Assembly (NCBI RefSeq): GCF_019923725.1
Contig: NZ_JAHXRI010000001.1
Coordinates: 62,001-126,000 of the forward strand
Length of the DNA stretch: 64,000 nucleotides
Source: Zwartia hollandica
GTDB lineage: Bacteria; Pseudomonadota; Gammaproteobacteria; Burkholderiales; Burkholderiaceae_B
Reading direction: 5' to 3'
Under the pieces are notes generated by a model. That model saw only the letters and a list, made by a program, of their open reading frames with translations. It was not told where the DNA came from and searched no databases. Shown in pieces: positions 16,830-24,148 of the stretch. The number at the start of each line of letters is the position of its first letter. Position 1 is the stretch's first letter. Position numbers and translations under genes: made by a program.

Positions 16830-18188
16830 ATGACTACTCCCGCAAGCGATAAGATTGCGACGTTTATCACGTCGTTTAAAAGTGCCAATGTCACATCTGA
16901 CCAGTACCACGTAGCCGCGCGCGCCTTGTTTGATACGGTGGTCTGTGCCTTGGCCGGTGCGCGCGAGCCTGCTTCAAGGCTCGTTGTTGAATATGCCCGC
17001 GGCCAGGGACCATCAGGAGGTGCCCGGGTTTGGACAACCGGAGAGCAGCTCCCAATTGAGCTCGCCGCGCTAGTAAACGGAACAATGGGGCATGCGCTGG
17101 ATTATGACGATGTGTCTTCTCCATTGCGGGGGCATCCGAGTGTTGCAATGTTTCCTGCATTATTGGCTCTTGGTGAGACGATTAATGCCGAGGGAAAAGA
17201 GGTTCTTGACGCGTATGTTGTTGGTTTTGAGGTTTGTCTGCGACTTGCGCGCGCAATGGTCGATGACCACTACGCGAAGGGCTGGCACTCCACCTCTTCG
17301 ATTGCGAGCCTTGGTGCAGTCGCTGCCTGCGCGCGGTTGCTTCATCTGCCTCATGGGCAGTGTGTCAATGCGCTCGGTATCGCTGTCGCACAGATCGCTG
17401 GATCGCGGCAAAATTTCGGCACAATGTCCAAGCCGTTTCAGGCAGGGCAGGCTAATGCACTTGCGTTGCGCTCGATCGGTCTAGCTAGACTTGGCTTTGA
17501 TTCATCGCCTCACGCGCTCGATGGCGACCAAGGGTACAGCGCTCTTTACGCCGACGGAGCGGACCTGTGCGCGCAAATGGATCAGCTTGGAAGCCTGCCA
17601 TTTGAAATTGAGACCGGCGGTATAGAAATAAAAAAATATCCGCTTTGCTACGCTACTCACCGCACGCTGGACGGTTTGATGGATTTGCTGGCGGAGTATC
17701 CTGGCCTTTCTTTGTCAGAAGTCGATCGTGTTGAAGTGCTGACAAATTTCCGTGCGACGGTGCCGCTTATTTACGATTGCCCACAGACAGGGCTTGAGGG
17801 AAAGTTCAGTATGCAGTACGCCGTGACGGCGGCTCTTTTAGACAAAAAAGTGGGTCTTAGTAGTTTTGACGATCAGGCCGTACTACGTCCAGAGGTCCAG
17901 GCCTTTCTCTCTCGCGTGTCAGTGCGCGAGGCAGAGCCACCAATGTTCCCGCGCTGGGCGCAACTACGCATCACCTTGCGAGATGGGAAGGTATTGGTCA
18001 AACGTATCGATCAGCTGCGCGGAAGCAAAGAACTCCCGCTGTCAGACGAGGAGCTCGTTGCTAAGGGCGTCGATTGCTGTGCCTACGGACAACCCGCCGT
18101 CGACGCAGCCGCCTTGGCTCGTGCATGCTTTAGCTTGCCCACGCAAAAACTATCATCCGTATTTGCAGCCCTTACGCCAAAGCCTTAA
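16830..18188 (+). CDS. MmgE/PrpD family protein
   Basis: 452 residues of the family that includes 2-methylcitrate dehydratase PrpD, cis-aconitate decarboxylase and iminodisuccinate epimerase. The helical N-domain shows GHALDYDDVSSPLRGHPSVA (about residues 90-109), in which the Asp-Asp and His are family active-site features; the central GWHSTSSIASLGA and the lid-domain KKYPLCYATHRTLDG are also typical. It probably acts on a di- or tricarboxylate by dehydration, isomerisation or epimerisation; no prpB/prpC neighbours are seen, so a methylcitrate role is not supported. It is transcribed divergently from the Bug receptor operon and may share its control. Its stop codon overlaps that of the convergent GST gene in TTAA. 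Confidence 0.9.
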   Translation: MTTPASDKIATFITSFKSANVTSDQYHVAARALFDTVVCALAGAREPASRLVVEYARGQGPSGGARVWTTGEQLPIELAALVNGTMGHALDYDDVSSPLRGHPSVAMFPALLALGETINAEGKEVLDAYVVGFEVCLRLARAMVDDHYAKGWHSTSSIASLGAVAACARLLHLPHGQCVNALGIAVAQIAGSRQNFGTMSKPFQAGQANALALRSIGLARLGFDSSPHALDGDQGYSALYADGADLCAQMDQLGSLPFEIETGGIEIKKYPLCYATHRTLDGLMDLLAEYPGLSLSEVDRVEVLTNFRATVPLIYDCPQTGLEGKFSMQYAVTAALLDKKVGLSSFDDQAVLRPEVQAFLSRVSVREAEPPMFPRWAQLRITLRDGKVLVKRIDQLRGSKELPLSDEELVAKGVDCCAYGQPAVDAAALARACFSLPTQKLSSVFAALTPKP

Positions 18189-18805
18189 GTGAGGGGATAA
18201 GTTAGTACGTTTTTGGAGGCAGGCCTTGAATTAATTCTGTCGTACCAAGCCTCTATTCTTGGGCGTGATTTTCTTTCGAGGGGCAAGCCATACCAGCGAT
18301 GGATTTCGCAAGCCATTGGAATATCCGCCATCGTTAGCTTGGTTCCGCCGACATATTCGTTCTGTGTCAGATGGTGTTCAAAACGATCGAGCAAAATATT
18401 TGTGGACGCAATCGACGCCTCAATTTTTTGGGAGTCTTGTTCTGGACCGGGTATTCGGATGAGTTGCCAGAAAGCATCCCGTCCCGAAGGGCTAAATGTC
18501 GTTTGTTGCCAATCCATCCATCGCTCTGCATTAAAACGCGCTTGTAGCTCGGCAGGGTATAAATCTCCCATCGAGTGCTTTGCGCAAAGATATCGAACAA
18601 CGACATTTGACTCCCAAAGGGTGAAATCACCATCGACCAGTGTCGGTACGACTGAGTTCGGGTTCATCGCTAGATACTCAGGTGTCTTAGTCAGCCCAAA
18701 CGTCCCACCAGCATCGATACGCTGATACGGTATGCCAAGCTCCTCTGCAGCCCAGACCGCCTTGCGGACGTTAATAGATGTGATTCTGCCCCAAATGGTG
18801 AGCAT
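18185..18805 (-). CDS. Glutathione S-transferase family protein
   Basis: 206 residues. The N-terminal thioredoxin-like domain starts MLTIWGRITSINVRKAVW, with the glutathione-contacting cis-proline region SVVPTLVD and the ES motif in LWESNVVVRYL. The all-helical C-terminal domain has the buried DxP-type motif KLTMADIPMAC. A catalytic Ser or Asn probably lies in the TSIN segment (residues 9-12). The gene is the last of a probable dadA-alr-xthA-VOC-GST run, 18 bases after the VOC gene, and starts behind GGAG. Conjugation, isomerisation or peroxide reduction cannot be told apart from sequence alone. Confidence 0.9.
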   Translation of the reverse strand: MLTIWGRITSINVRKAVWAAEELGIPYQRIDAGGTFGLTKTPEYLAMNPNSVVPTLVDGDFTLWESNVVVRYLCAKHSMGDLYPAELQARFNAERWMDWQQTTFSPSGRDAFWQLIRIPGPEQDSQKIEASIASTNILLDRFEHHLTQNEYVGGTKLTMADIPMACEIHRWYGLPLERKSRPRIEAWYDRINSRPASKNVLTYPLT

Positions 18806-18823
18806 AGGTTTTTCTCCGTATTT

Positions 18824-19684
18824 TTATTCAGATTGAATGAAGTCAATAACCACTTCATATTGCGTCAAAGATAAGGTAATGCGGTCGCCGTGATCGGTCC
18901 ATTGAATGCCAGCATTCTTGTCCACGGCCTGGATGATGAACTCGCGCACCTGACAAAGATCGCGTGCGAAGAGCGCCATTGCACCAAAAAAACTCTTGCG
19001 ACCTTTTCCGGAGCAGGCATGCGTCCCATAAAGTGCTCGATACTCATTTTCGGTGACGAACACGAGTTCAAAGTCTTGACAGGTGACGCGGCTCTCGCCG
19101 TGTTGGCCTCTGCGCACGAAGGCATTAGCCAATGCAGCGTAGCGTTTTGCTTGGGCGCGGGGCTTTGGGTCAACGATTAAGATCGCCGCAATGGCATGAC
19201 TGGTGTTGGGATGGCTTTGCCACTCCGGACGCCAAACAAGTTCTGGCGTTAAGTGCTGGCAGTAATAGAGCCTGCCTGCCTCAAACTGTCCTGGTTGTAG
19301 TCGGGTCGTCTTGAACTTGGCGTCCTTCACCTTTCCTGCTAGCTCGACCGGACGCCCAAAAGTTTGAACCTCTGTCAGCGCAAAGCCTTGCGTCTTGATT
19401 GCCTGGTACGTCTTTGAGGCGTTCGCCGTTTTAAATACAAGTCCATCGAGGCCTTGAGGACTTTGCAGGATTTCTCGTCGGACCTTGACCGAATCGGTTG
19501 GCACGCCAACCAGCTCTAGATAGTCTGTATCGAACGTCATAAGATGGTTGATCGATCCAAGACTATGAAACCCTCGTGTAGTCAAATAGAAACCAAGGTG
19601 CTCAAATATCCGTTGCGCTCGATCCATGTCGTAATGGACATTGATTACCAGGTGATCAAGCGAGAGGTTTTGTGCAAGAGACAT
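18824..19684 (-). CDS. VOC family protein (glyoxalase-like domain)
   Basis: 286 residues starting with SLDHLVINVHYDMDRAQRIFEHLGF, the first beta-alpha-beta-beta-beta module of the vicinal oxygen chelate fold; His9-10 region could give a metal ligand. The middle carries HLMTFDTDYLELVGVP, a glyoxalase_3-type signature with Glu as a possible metal ligand, and the second half repeats the fold. The substrate is unknown; members include uncharacterised dioxygenase- or glyoxalase-like proteins. It starts six bases after the exonuclease III stop, so both are likely on one transcript, and it is followed by the GST gene, which hints at electrophile handling (inference). Confidence 0.85.
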   Translation of the reverse strand: MSLAQNLSLDHLVINVHYDMDRAQRIFEHLGFYLTTRGFHSLGSINHLMTFDTDYLELVGVPTDSVKVRREILQSPQGLDGLVFKTANASKTYQAIKTQGFALTEVQTFGRPVELAGKVKDAKFKTTRLQPGQFEAGRLYYCQHLTPELVWRPEWQSHPNTSHAIAAILIVDPKPRAQAKRYAALANAFVRRGQHGESRVTCQDFELVFVTENEYRALYGTHACSGKGRKSFFGAMALFARDLCQVREFIIQAVDKNAGIQWTDHGDRITLSLTQYEVVIDFIQSE

Positions 19685-19689
19685 GGGTT

Positions 19690-20469
19690 TCAGAAAGAAA
19701 GAGTCGCAATAACGGGGGTATGGTCAGACGGCTGTTCGTTACCCCTTGGGCCCTTGTCTATGATGCAAGACTGACAGTGAGGCACCAAGGACTCGGACAG
19801 CAGCACGTGGTCAATGCGCACGCCGGCGTTTCGCTTAAAACTATTCATCCGATAGTCCCACCAGCTAAATGATTTGGGTGGTTGCTCAAAAAGTCGAAAT
19901 GCATCGGTAAAGCCCAAGTCGACTAAGGCGGCAAGCGCAGCGCGCTCGGGGTCGGAAACCAGAACCTGTCCAACCCACTTTTCAGGATTGTGCACATCCT
20001 CGTCTTTAGGAGCCACGTTGTAGTCGCCAAGAACAGCAATGTGTCGGTGGGTCTGTTTCTCGACTTTTAACCACTGGGCAAAAGCTTTAAACCAATCGAG
20101 CTTGTAAACATACTTGTCGCTATCGAGGGACTGTCCGTTTGGACAGTAGGCGCTAATGACGCGTATGGACTCCTGACCAAAGGGCAAAGTAGTGGCGATT
20201 ACGCGCTGTTGCGGATCATCATAGCCTGGGATGTTTCTCGTTTCATTGAGGCCTTGTGCCCTCGAAATCACGGCAACTCCGTTATATGTTTTTTGGCCTG
20301 CCCAAGAAGCGTGGTAGCCGATTTCTTTAAACGCCTGTAAGGGGAACTTGTCATGATCAAGCTTGAGTTCTTGCAGGCACAATGCATCGACAGGATTTTG
20401 CGCAAGCCACGCAAGCACTTGAGGGAGTCGTACTTTAAGAGAATTAACGTTCCATGTAGCAAGCTGCAT
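19690..20469 (-). CDS. xthA: Exodeoxyribonuclease III
   Basis: AP endonuclease and 3'-5' exonuclease of base excision repair, 259 residues. ATG20469 (MQLATWNVNSLKVRLPQVL) is preferred since AAGG lies seven bases upstream and the family begins with this strand; the open frame continues 30 codons into the alr gene without similarity. Catalytic motifs are visible: LQELK (metal-binding Glu), AYCPNG, GDYNVAPKDEDVHNP, RIDHVLLS and the C-terminal SDHTPVIATL with the catalytic Asp-His pair. The gene lies 38 bases downstream of alr and six bases upstream of a VOC gene, an uncommon partnership for a repair nuclease. Confidence 0.95.
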   Translation of the reverse strand: MQLATWNVNSLKVRLPQVLAWLAQNPVDALCLQELKLDHDKFPLQAFKEIGYHASWAGQKTYNGVAVISRAQGLNETRNIPGYDDPQQRVIATTLPFGQESIRVISAYCPNGQSLDSDKYVYKLDWFKAFAQWLKVEKQTHRHIAVLGDYNVAPKDEDVHNPEKWVGQVLVSDPERAALAALVDLGFTDAFRLFEQPPKSFSWWDYRMNSFKRNAGVRIDHVLLSESLVPHCQSCIIDKGPRGNEQPSDHTPVIATLSF

Positions 20470-20507
20470 CGCCATACCTTTTAAGCCTTCAGCCAAGAAC
20501 GCTGATT

Positions 20508-21587
20508 CTAAACCGCAATGCCACCGATATACTCTTTTGGAATTCGCTTGACATTGCACAGCAGCTCGTAGGAAATCGTGCCAGCGGCTTTCGCAATCTG
20601 GTTGACGTCAATTTGTTTACCCCATAATTCGACCTTGCTGCCGATGCCTGCGCTGAGGAGCGGGGTTAGGTCGACGGTGATCATGTCCATTGATACCCGC
20701 CCAATGATTCTCGTGACTTCTCCGTCAACCGAGACAGGCGTGCCGCTTGGCGCGACTCGCGGGTAGCCATCGGCATAACCGATAGCGACTAGGCCCACGC
20801 GCGTCCTTGCTTGCGTGACAAATTTTTCTCCGTACCCAATCGGCTCGCCTGCTTCGAGCCAGCGCTCGGCAAATACTTCGCTTTGTAAGGTCATGACAGG
20901 AGTCAAACGATCGATCGGATGAGGCAGGGGGTCGGCACCGTAGAGCAAAATACCTAGACGCGCCCAGTCTCGTGAGGCTTGAGGCCATGCCATCACCGCT
21001 CCGGAGTTACTGAGACTGCGTGCGCCAGGCAGGCCACGGGTCGCTTCTTCGAAGGCCTTGATCTGTCTGAGAGTTGTTTGTTTGTCGGGTTCGTCTGACG
21101 AGGCGAAGTGTGACATGAGTGTGACGGAGGCAACAGCCGGACATTCGGTTAGACGCTTGTGTGCCGCTTGTACGTCTTCAAGCGCAAAGCCTGCCCGGTG
21201 CATCCCACTATCCACTTTGAGCCATACATGTAAAGAGTTTGCTTCAAAGCTTGCAGTTTCTAGATCCTGAAGCTGACTGTCTTGGTGGATCACCACCCAG
21301 AGCGATTGCTGTTGAGCCTGCCGAAGTTCCGCGAGATTAAAACAACCCTCCAAAACGAGAACGGGGTTTGTGATGCCTGCGTTTCGGAGCTCGATTGCTT
21401 CTGCACAGAATGCGACGGCAAAGCCATCAGCAATGTCGGCTAAAGCAGTCGCGCAGGCGACTGCGCCATGACCATACGCGTTGGCTTTTACGACGGCAAG
21501 GGCATTACCTTGTTGTTGCGAACGCCCCCAAAGATAGTTTGCTCTAAGGGCTGTTAGGTCAATCGTTGCTTTGGTAGGACGCGTCAT
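20508..21587 (-). CDS. alr: Alanine racemase (probably catabolic, DadX-like)
   Basis: PLP-dependent enzyme of 359 residues interconverting L- and D-alanine. The PLP-lysine motif is AVVKANAYGHG (Lys34), the catalytic Tyr region is GYADGYPR, and IGRVSMDMITVDL and LLCNVKRIPKEY are typical of the C-terminal domain. ATG21587 gives the standard length; an in-frame upstream start at 21659 would overlap dadA. The location 34 bases downstream of dadA on the same strand argues for the catabolic racemase DadX, which supplies D-alanine to DadA. If this is the only racemase in the genome it would also serve cell wall synthesis. Confidence 0.95.
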   Translation of the reverse strand: MTRPTKATIDLTALRANYLWGRSQQQGNALAVVKANAYGHGAVACATALADIADGFAVAFCAEAIELRNAGITNPVLVLEGCFNLAELRQAQQQSLWVVIHQDSQLQDLETASFEANSLHVWLKVDSGMHRAGFALEDVQAAHKRLTECPAVASVTLMSHFASSDEPDKQTTLRQIKAFEEATRGLPGARSLSNSGAVMAWPQASRDWARLGILLYGADPLPHPIDRLTPVMTLQSEVFAERWLEAGEPIGYGEKFVTQARTRVGLVAIGYADGYPRVAPSGTPVSVDGEVTRIIGRVSMDMITVDLTPLLSAGIGSKVELWGKQIDVNQIAKAAGTISYELLCNVKRIPKEYIGGIAV

Positions 21588-21621
21588 GCTTAGGACTGAG
21601 CAAAAATGATCTGCAATGATA

Positions 21622-22917
21622 TCAGGCTGGAACGCTGGTGGCTTTGATAGGGTGGTCACTCGCGGTGCGGAGATAGCGGCTGAGACTTAGCCCATCTGTG
21701 CTGATCTCAGGGCGTTTGCCGGTGACCTGATCCGCTACGAGTTTTCCCGAACCACAGGCCATCGTCCATCCGAGTGTTCCGTGACCGGTGTTTAAGTAAA
21801 GGTTACTAATCGAAGTGGGCCCAATAATTGGCGTGCTATCCGGCGTCATCGGTCGCAACCCAGTCCAAAAACTTGCTTGTGTGAGATCGCCCCCCGGGAA
21901 CAGATCGGTCACCACCTTTTCAAGCGTTTCCCTGCGTTGTGGGTTTAGTCCTAAATCAAAACCTCCGAGTTCGGCCATTCCCCCAACGCGTATTCGATTA
22001 TCGAAACGCGTGACGGCGACTTTGTAGGTTTCGTCCAATACCGTAGATTGCGGGGCTAGCGTTTCATCGATCAGAGGAATTGTTAAGGAGTAGCCTTTCA
22101 CAGGGTAGACGGGAATGTTCAGTCCGAGGTCGGAAAGGACGCTTCGCGAGTAGCTACCAAGCGCTACTACGTACCGATCAGCTCGGTATGTTTGCATGCC
22201 TGAGCGAACCCCAACCATCGATCCGTTGGCATGCAAGATTTCCTCAATCGCCGTGTCGTAGATGAACTCGACCCCAAGGTTTTGTGCCATGTGTGCGAGT
22301 TTGGTTGTGAACATGTGGCAATCGCCGGTCTCATCGCTTGGTAAGCGTAAGCCTCCGGCTAAGGGCGTATGCGCAAAGGCAAGGGCGGGTTCGGCTGACT
22401 TGAGCTCTGTCGCCGACAGCAGCTCGTAGGGTACGCCTAGTTCTTTGAGTACGTCGATATCGCGTCCGACGGCATCCATTTGTGCTTGCGTCCGGAACAG
22501 CTGCAAAGTCCCGCGTGTGCGCTGCTCGTAGGCGATTCCTGTTTCCAGTCGCAGTGTGTCTAAACAATGTCTGCTGTATTCCGCAACTCGCATCATGCGT
22601 TCTTTATTGATCGCATACCGCTGTGCGTTACATTGACCTAACATGCTGGCCATCCATTTGAGCTGCCAGAGGCTCCCGTCCAGACGAATCGCGAGTGGGG
22701 CGTGACGCTGAAACATCCACTTCAAGGCCTTAAACGGGATGCCCGGGGCAGCCCAAGGTGTGGAGTAGCCAGGGGACACTTGTCCGGCATTCGCAAAACT
22801 TGTTTCGTTTGCGACGCTTGGCTGACGATCGATAACCGTAACCTGTACACCTGCGTTGGCCAAGTAGTAGGCAGTGGTTGTTCCGATGACTCCGGCGCCT
22901 AAAACGATTACTTTCAT
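21622..22917 (-). CDS. dadA: D-amino acid dehydrogenase, small subunit
   Basis: FAD-dependent, membrane-associated dehydrogenase that oxidises D-alanine and other D-amino acids to oxo acids and passes electrons to the quinone pool. The 431-residue sequence opens with [20 protein letters not shown], the FAD-binding GxGxx[32 protein letters not shown], split here as [19 protein letters not shown], is a DadA hallmark, as is [16 protein letters not shown] near the end with [14 protein letters not shown]. No Lrp-type regulator is adjacent. The ribosome-binding site is weak. It heads the probable dadA-alr-xthA-VOC-GST run and is divergent from the csp leader. Confidence 0.95.
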   Translation of the reverse strand: MKVIVLGAGVIGTTTAYYLANAGVQVTVIDRQPSVANETSFANAGQVSPGYSTPWAAPGIPFKALKWMFQRHAPLAIRLDGSLWQLKWMASMLGQCNAQRYAINKERMMRVAEYSRHCLDTLRLETGIAYEQRTRGTLQLFRTQAQMDAVGRDIDVLKELGVPYELLSATELKSAEPALAFAHTPLAGGLRLPSDETGDCHMFTTKLAHMAQNLGVEFIYDTAIEEILHANGSMVGVRSGMQTYRADRYVVALGSYSRSVLSDLGLNIPVYPVKGYSLTIPLIDETLAPQSTVLDETYKVAVTRFDNRIRVGGMAELGGFDLGLNPQRRETLEKVVTDLFPGGDLTQASFWTGLRPMTPDSTPIIGPTSISNLYLNTGHGTLGWTMACGSGKLVADQVTGKRPEISTDGLSLSRYLRTASDHPIKATSVPA

Positions 22918-23092
22918 GGGATAAGTACACTCAACCAGTGGAAAGTTAAAGTTTAAGACTAGTCTGTCAGTGGTTTCTTATGTTTTTTTGACCTTCATTT
23001 TGAGTATTCACTATATTTGTTGCTTTTTGAGCATCTTTTCAGAGAAAACTGCAAAATCAGGTACTTAACAGCAAAATCCACCAAGTTTTTGT

Positions 23093-23121
23093 TTGACTCT
23101 GTCAACCTTCGCCACTACACT
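23093..23121 (+). promoter_or_regulatory. Predicted sigma-70 promoter of the cold-shock gene
   Basis: TTGACT (23093-23098), a 17-base spacer and TACACT (23116-23121) form a good sigma-70 promoter. Transcription would start near 23128, leaving a leader of about 136 bases, close to the leader length usual for csp genes. A second, weaker candidate lies at 22988-23017. Confidence 0.55.
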
Positions 23122-23198
23122 CAAGTGGCAAGATTCTCAAGCGACGCGGTTTTTGTACCTAGGCTGTCGCCCTTAGTGGTAATCAGTGGTGTCTATCC

Positions 23199-23257
23199 CT
23201 TCCTTGATCATCTAGCACGTTGGGCGTTTTTGCCCGTTTTTTTATCTATCAAGGAAG
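23199..23257 (+). promoter_or_regulatory. csp leader: perfect 10-bp helix burying the ribosome-binding site
   Basis: CTTCCTTGAT (23199-23208) is the exact complement of ATCAAGGAAG (23248-23257). The second arm contains the whole Shine-Dalgarno stretch AAGGAAG (23251-23257), six bases before ATG23264. Pairing would hide the ribosome-binding site. The 39-base loop contains a terminator-like hairpin (23222-23243). A switch between structures is likely but untested. Confidence 0.6.
23222..23243 (+). terminator. Terminator-like hairpin with T7 inside the csp leader
   Basis: GGGC (23222-23225) and GCCC (23232-23235) flank a six-base loop and are followed by seven T residues (23237-23243). The stem is short but all G-C. 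It sits 20 bases before the csp start codon, so if active it would act as an attenuator and release a leader RNA of about 115 bases. Confidence 0.45.
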
Positions 23258-23263
23258 TTTGAA

Positions 23264-23467
23264 ATGGCAACTGGTGTCGTGAAGTGGTTCAATGCTGAAA
23301 AAGGTTATGGTTTTATCATGCCTGATGGCGGCGGCAAGGATTTGTTCGCTCACTATTCAGAAATTCGCTCGAGCGGTTACAAGACTCTCGAAGAAAACCA
23401 GAAAGTCAGCTTTGAAATCGGTCAGGGCGCCAAAGGCCCAAGCGCAACCAATATTCAAGTGCTGTAA
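23264..23467 (+). CDS. cspA: Cold-shock protein, CspA family
   Basis: 67-residue single cold-shock domain, an OB-fold that binds single-stranded RNA and DNA. RNP1 reads KGYGFI (residues 16-21; KGFGFI is more usual) and RNP2 reads LFAHYS (about 29-34, where VFVHFS is common); both changes are conservative aromatic exchanges. The start [17 protein letters not shown] is canonical. AAGGAAG stands six bases before ATG but lies in a perfect helix with upstream sequence. The gene is monocistronic by appearance, with its own promoter upstream and a hairpin-T7 terminator at 23514-23546. Whether this copy is cold-induced or constitutive cannot be told from the protein. Confidence 0.95.
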   Translation: MATGVVKWFNAEKGYGFIMPDGGGKDLFAHYSEIRSSGYKTLEENQKVSFEIGQGAKGPSATNIQVL

Positions 23468-23473
23468 TTCTTA

Positions 23474-23505
23474 ACCGGCTGGTTTGCTTAGTGCAAGCCA
23501 TCGGT
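23474..23505 (+). repeat. Long stem-loop just after csp
   Basis: ACCG (23474-23477) pairs with CGGT (23502-23505), and TGGTTTGC (23480-23487) pairs with GCAAGCCA (23493-23500) with one G-T pair and a five-base loop. It begins six bases after the csp stop and ends eight bases before the terminator, so it probably protects the 3' end of the mRNA. Confidence 0.55.
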
Positions 23506-23513
23506 ACTGAAAG

Positions 23514-23546
23514 CCCTGTGTCGCGAGAGTGATGCAGGGTTTTTTT
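23514..23546 (+). terminator. Rho-independent terminator after csp
   Basis: CCCTG (23514-23518) pairs with CAGGG (23535-23539), with G-T pairs extending inward, followed by seven T residues (23540-23546). It lies 47 bases past the csp stop and ends the csp transcript before the nitroreductase gene. Confidence 0.75.
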
Positions 23547-23569
23547 AATTCATTCACCTGCGAGTATGT

Positions 23570-24148
23570 ATGTCTAGTGTGCAAGAACTTATTTCCCGTC
23601 GCTCTCAGAAGCTTGTGCAAGCGCCAGGTCCGAGTGCAGAGCAGATCGATACTTTGCTCCGGGCTGCGGTGTGCGCCCCTGATCACTCAGCATTGCGCGC
23701 TTGGCGCTTCGCGTTGATTTATCGCGAGCACATCGATGCCTTTGCTGATTTGGCGATCGCAGCAACGCGTCGCTCAGGGCGCGAGGTCACTGCGCAAAAA
23801 GAGCAGAACACACGTAAGTGGCTTTCGACCGTGCCGCTGCTGATTGGGATGGCCTACAAAATATCCCACAATAATGAGAAGGTGCCTGAAATCGAACAGA
23901 CACTATCGATGGGCGCAGCTGCAATGAACATTCAGAACGCAGCACACATGATGGGATTCTCTAGCTACTGGAGCACTGGCCTAGGCAGCTATACCGATGA
24001 GGTACCCGAGGCTCTCGGCTTTGACCCACTGGATTATCGCTTTGTTGGCTTTTTGGCAGTTGGTACGCCGATCAGTCTGCCATCGCCTGCCCAACGTCCT
24101 GCTCCCGAGACGCTCACGACAGTCTGGAAGCCGGCTTCTGCTGGTTAG
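23570..24148 (+). CDS. Nitroreductase family protein
   Basis: 192 residues, FMN-dependent nitroreductase fold of the short YdjA-like type. The N-terminal ISRRSQKLVQAPGPSAEQID and the FMN-contacting RAAVCAPDHSALRAWRF match the family, in which a P-D-H pattern replaces the usual P-S/T-xx-N-xQPW. The second half has MNIQNAAHMMGFSSYWSTG, the typical dimer and flavin segment, and RFVGFLAVGTP near the end. The natural substrate is unknown. The ATG stands 23 bases beyond the csp terminator, so a promoter may overlap that region. Its TAG shares bases with the copA stop codon (TTAG, 24145-24148). Confidence 0.88.
   Translation: MSSVQELISRRSQKLVQAPGPSAEQIDTLLRAAVCAPDHSALRAWRFALIYREHIDAFADLAIAATRRSGREVTAQKEQNTRKWLSTVPLLIGMAYKISHNNEKVPEIEQTLSMGAAAMNIQNAAHMMGFSSYWSTGLGSYTDEVPEALGFDPLDYRFVGFLAVGTPISLPSPAQRPAPETLTTVWKPASAG

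Larger units (their letters stand above)
22918..23263. other. 346-base divergent gap between dadA and csp
   Basis: This gap holds the dadA upstream region (with a 10-bp palindrome AGACTAGTCT at 22956-22965) and the csp promoters and leader. Two sigma-70-like promoters point toward csp: 22988-23017 (TTGACC, 18-base spacer, TATATT) and 23093-23121 (TTGACT, 17-base spacer, TACACT). Frames open here have no protein-like features, so the gap is read as regulatory. Confidence 0.75.

Noticed and set aside
23017-23262. An 81-codon open frame across the csp leader
   Set aside because: It ends at the csp ribosome-binding site and reads through the promoter and hairpin; no coding bias is seen.
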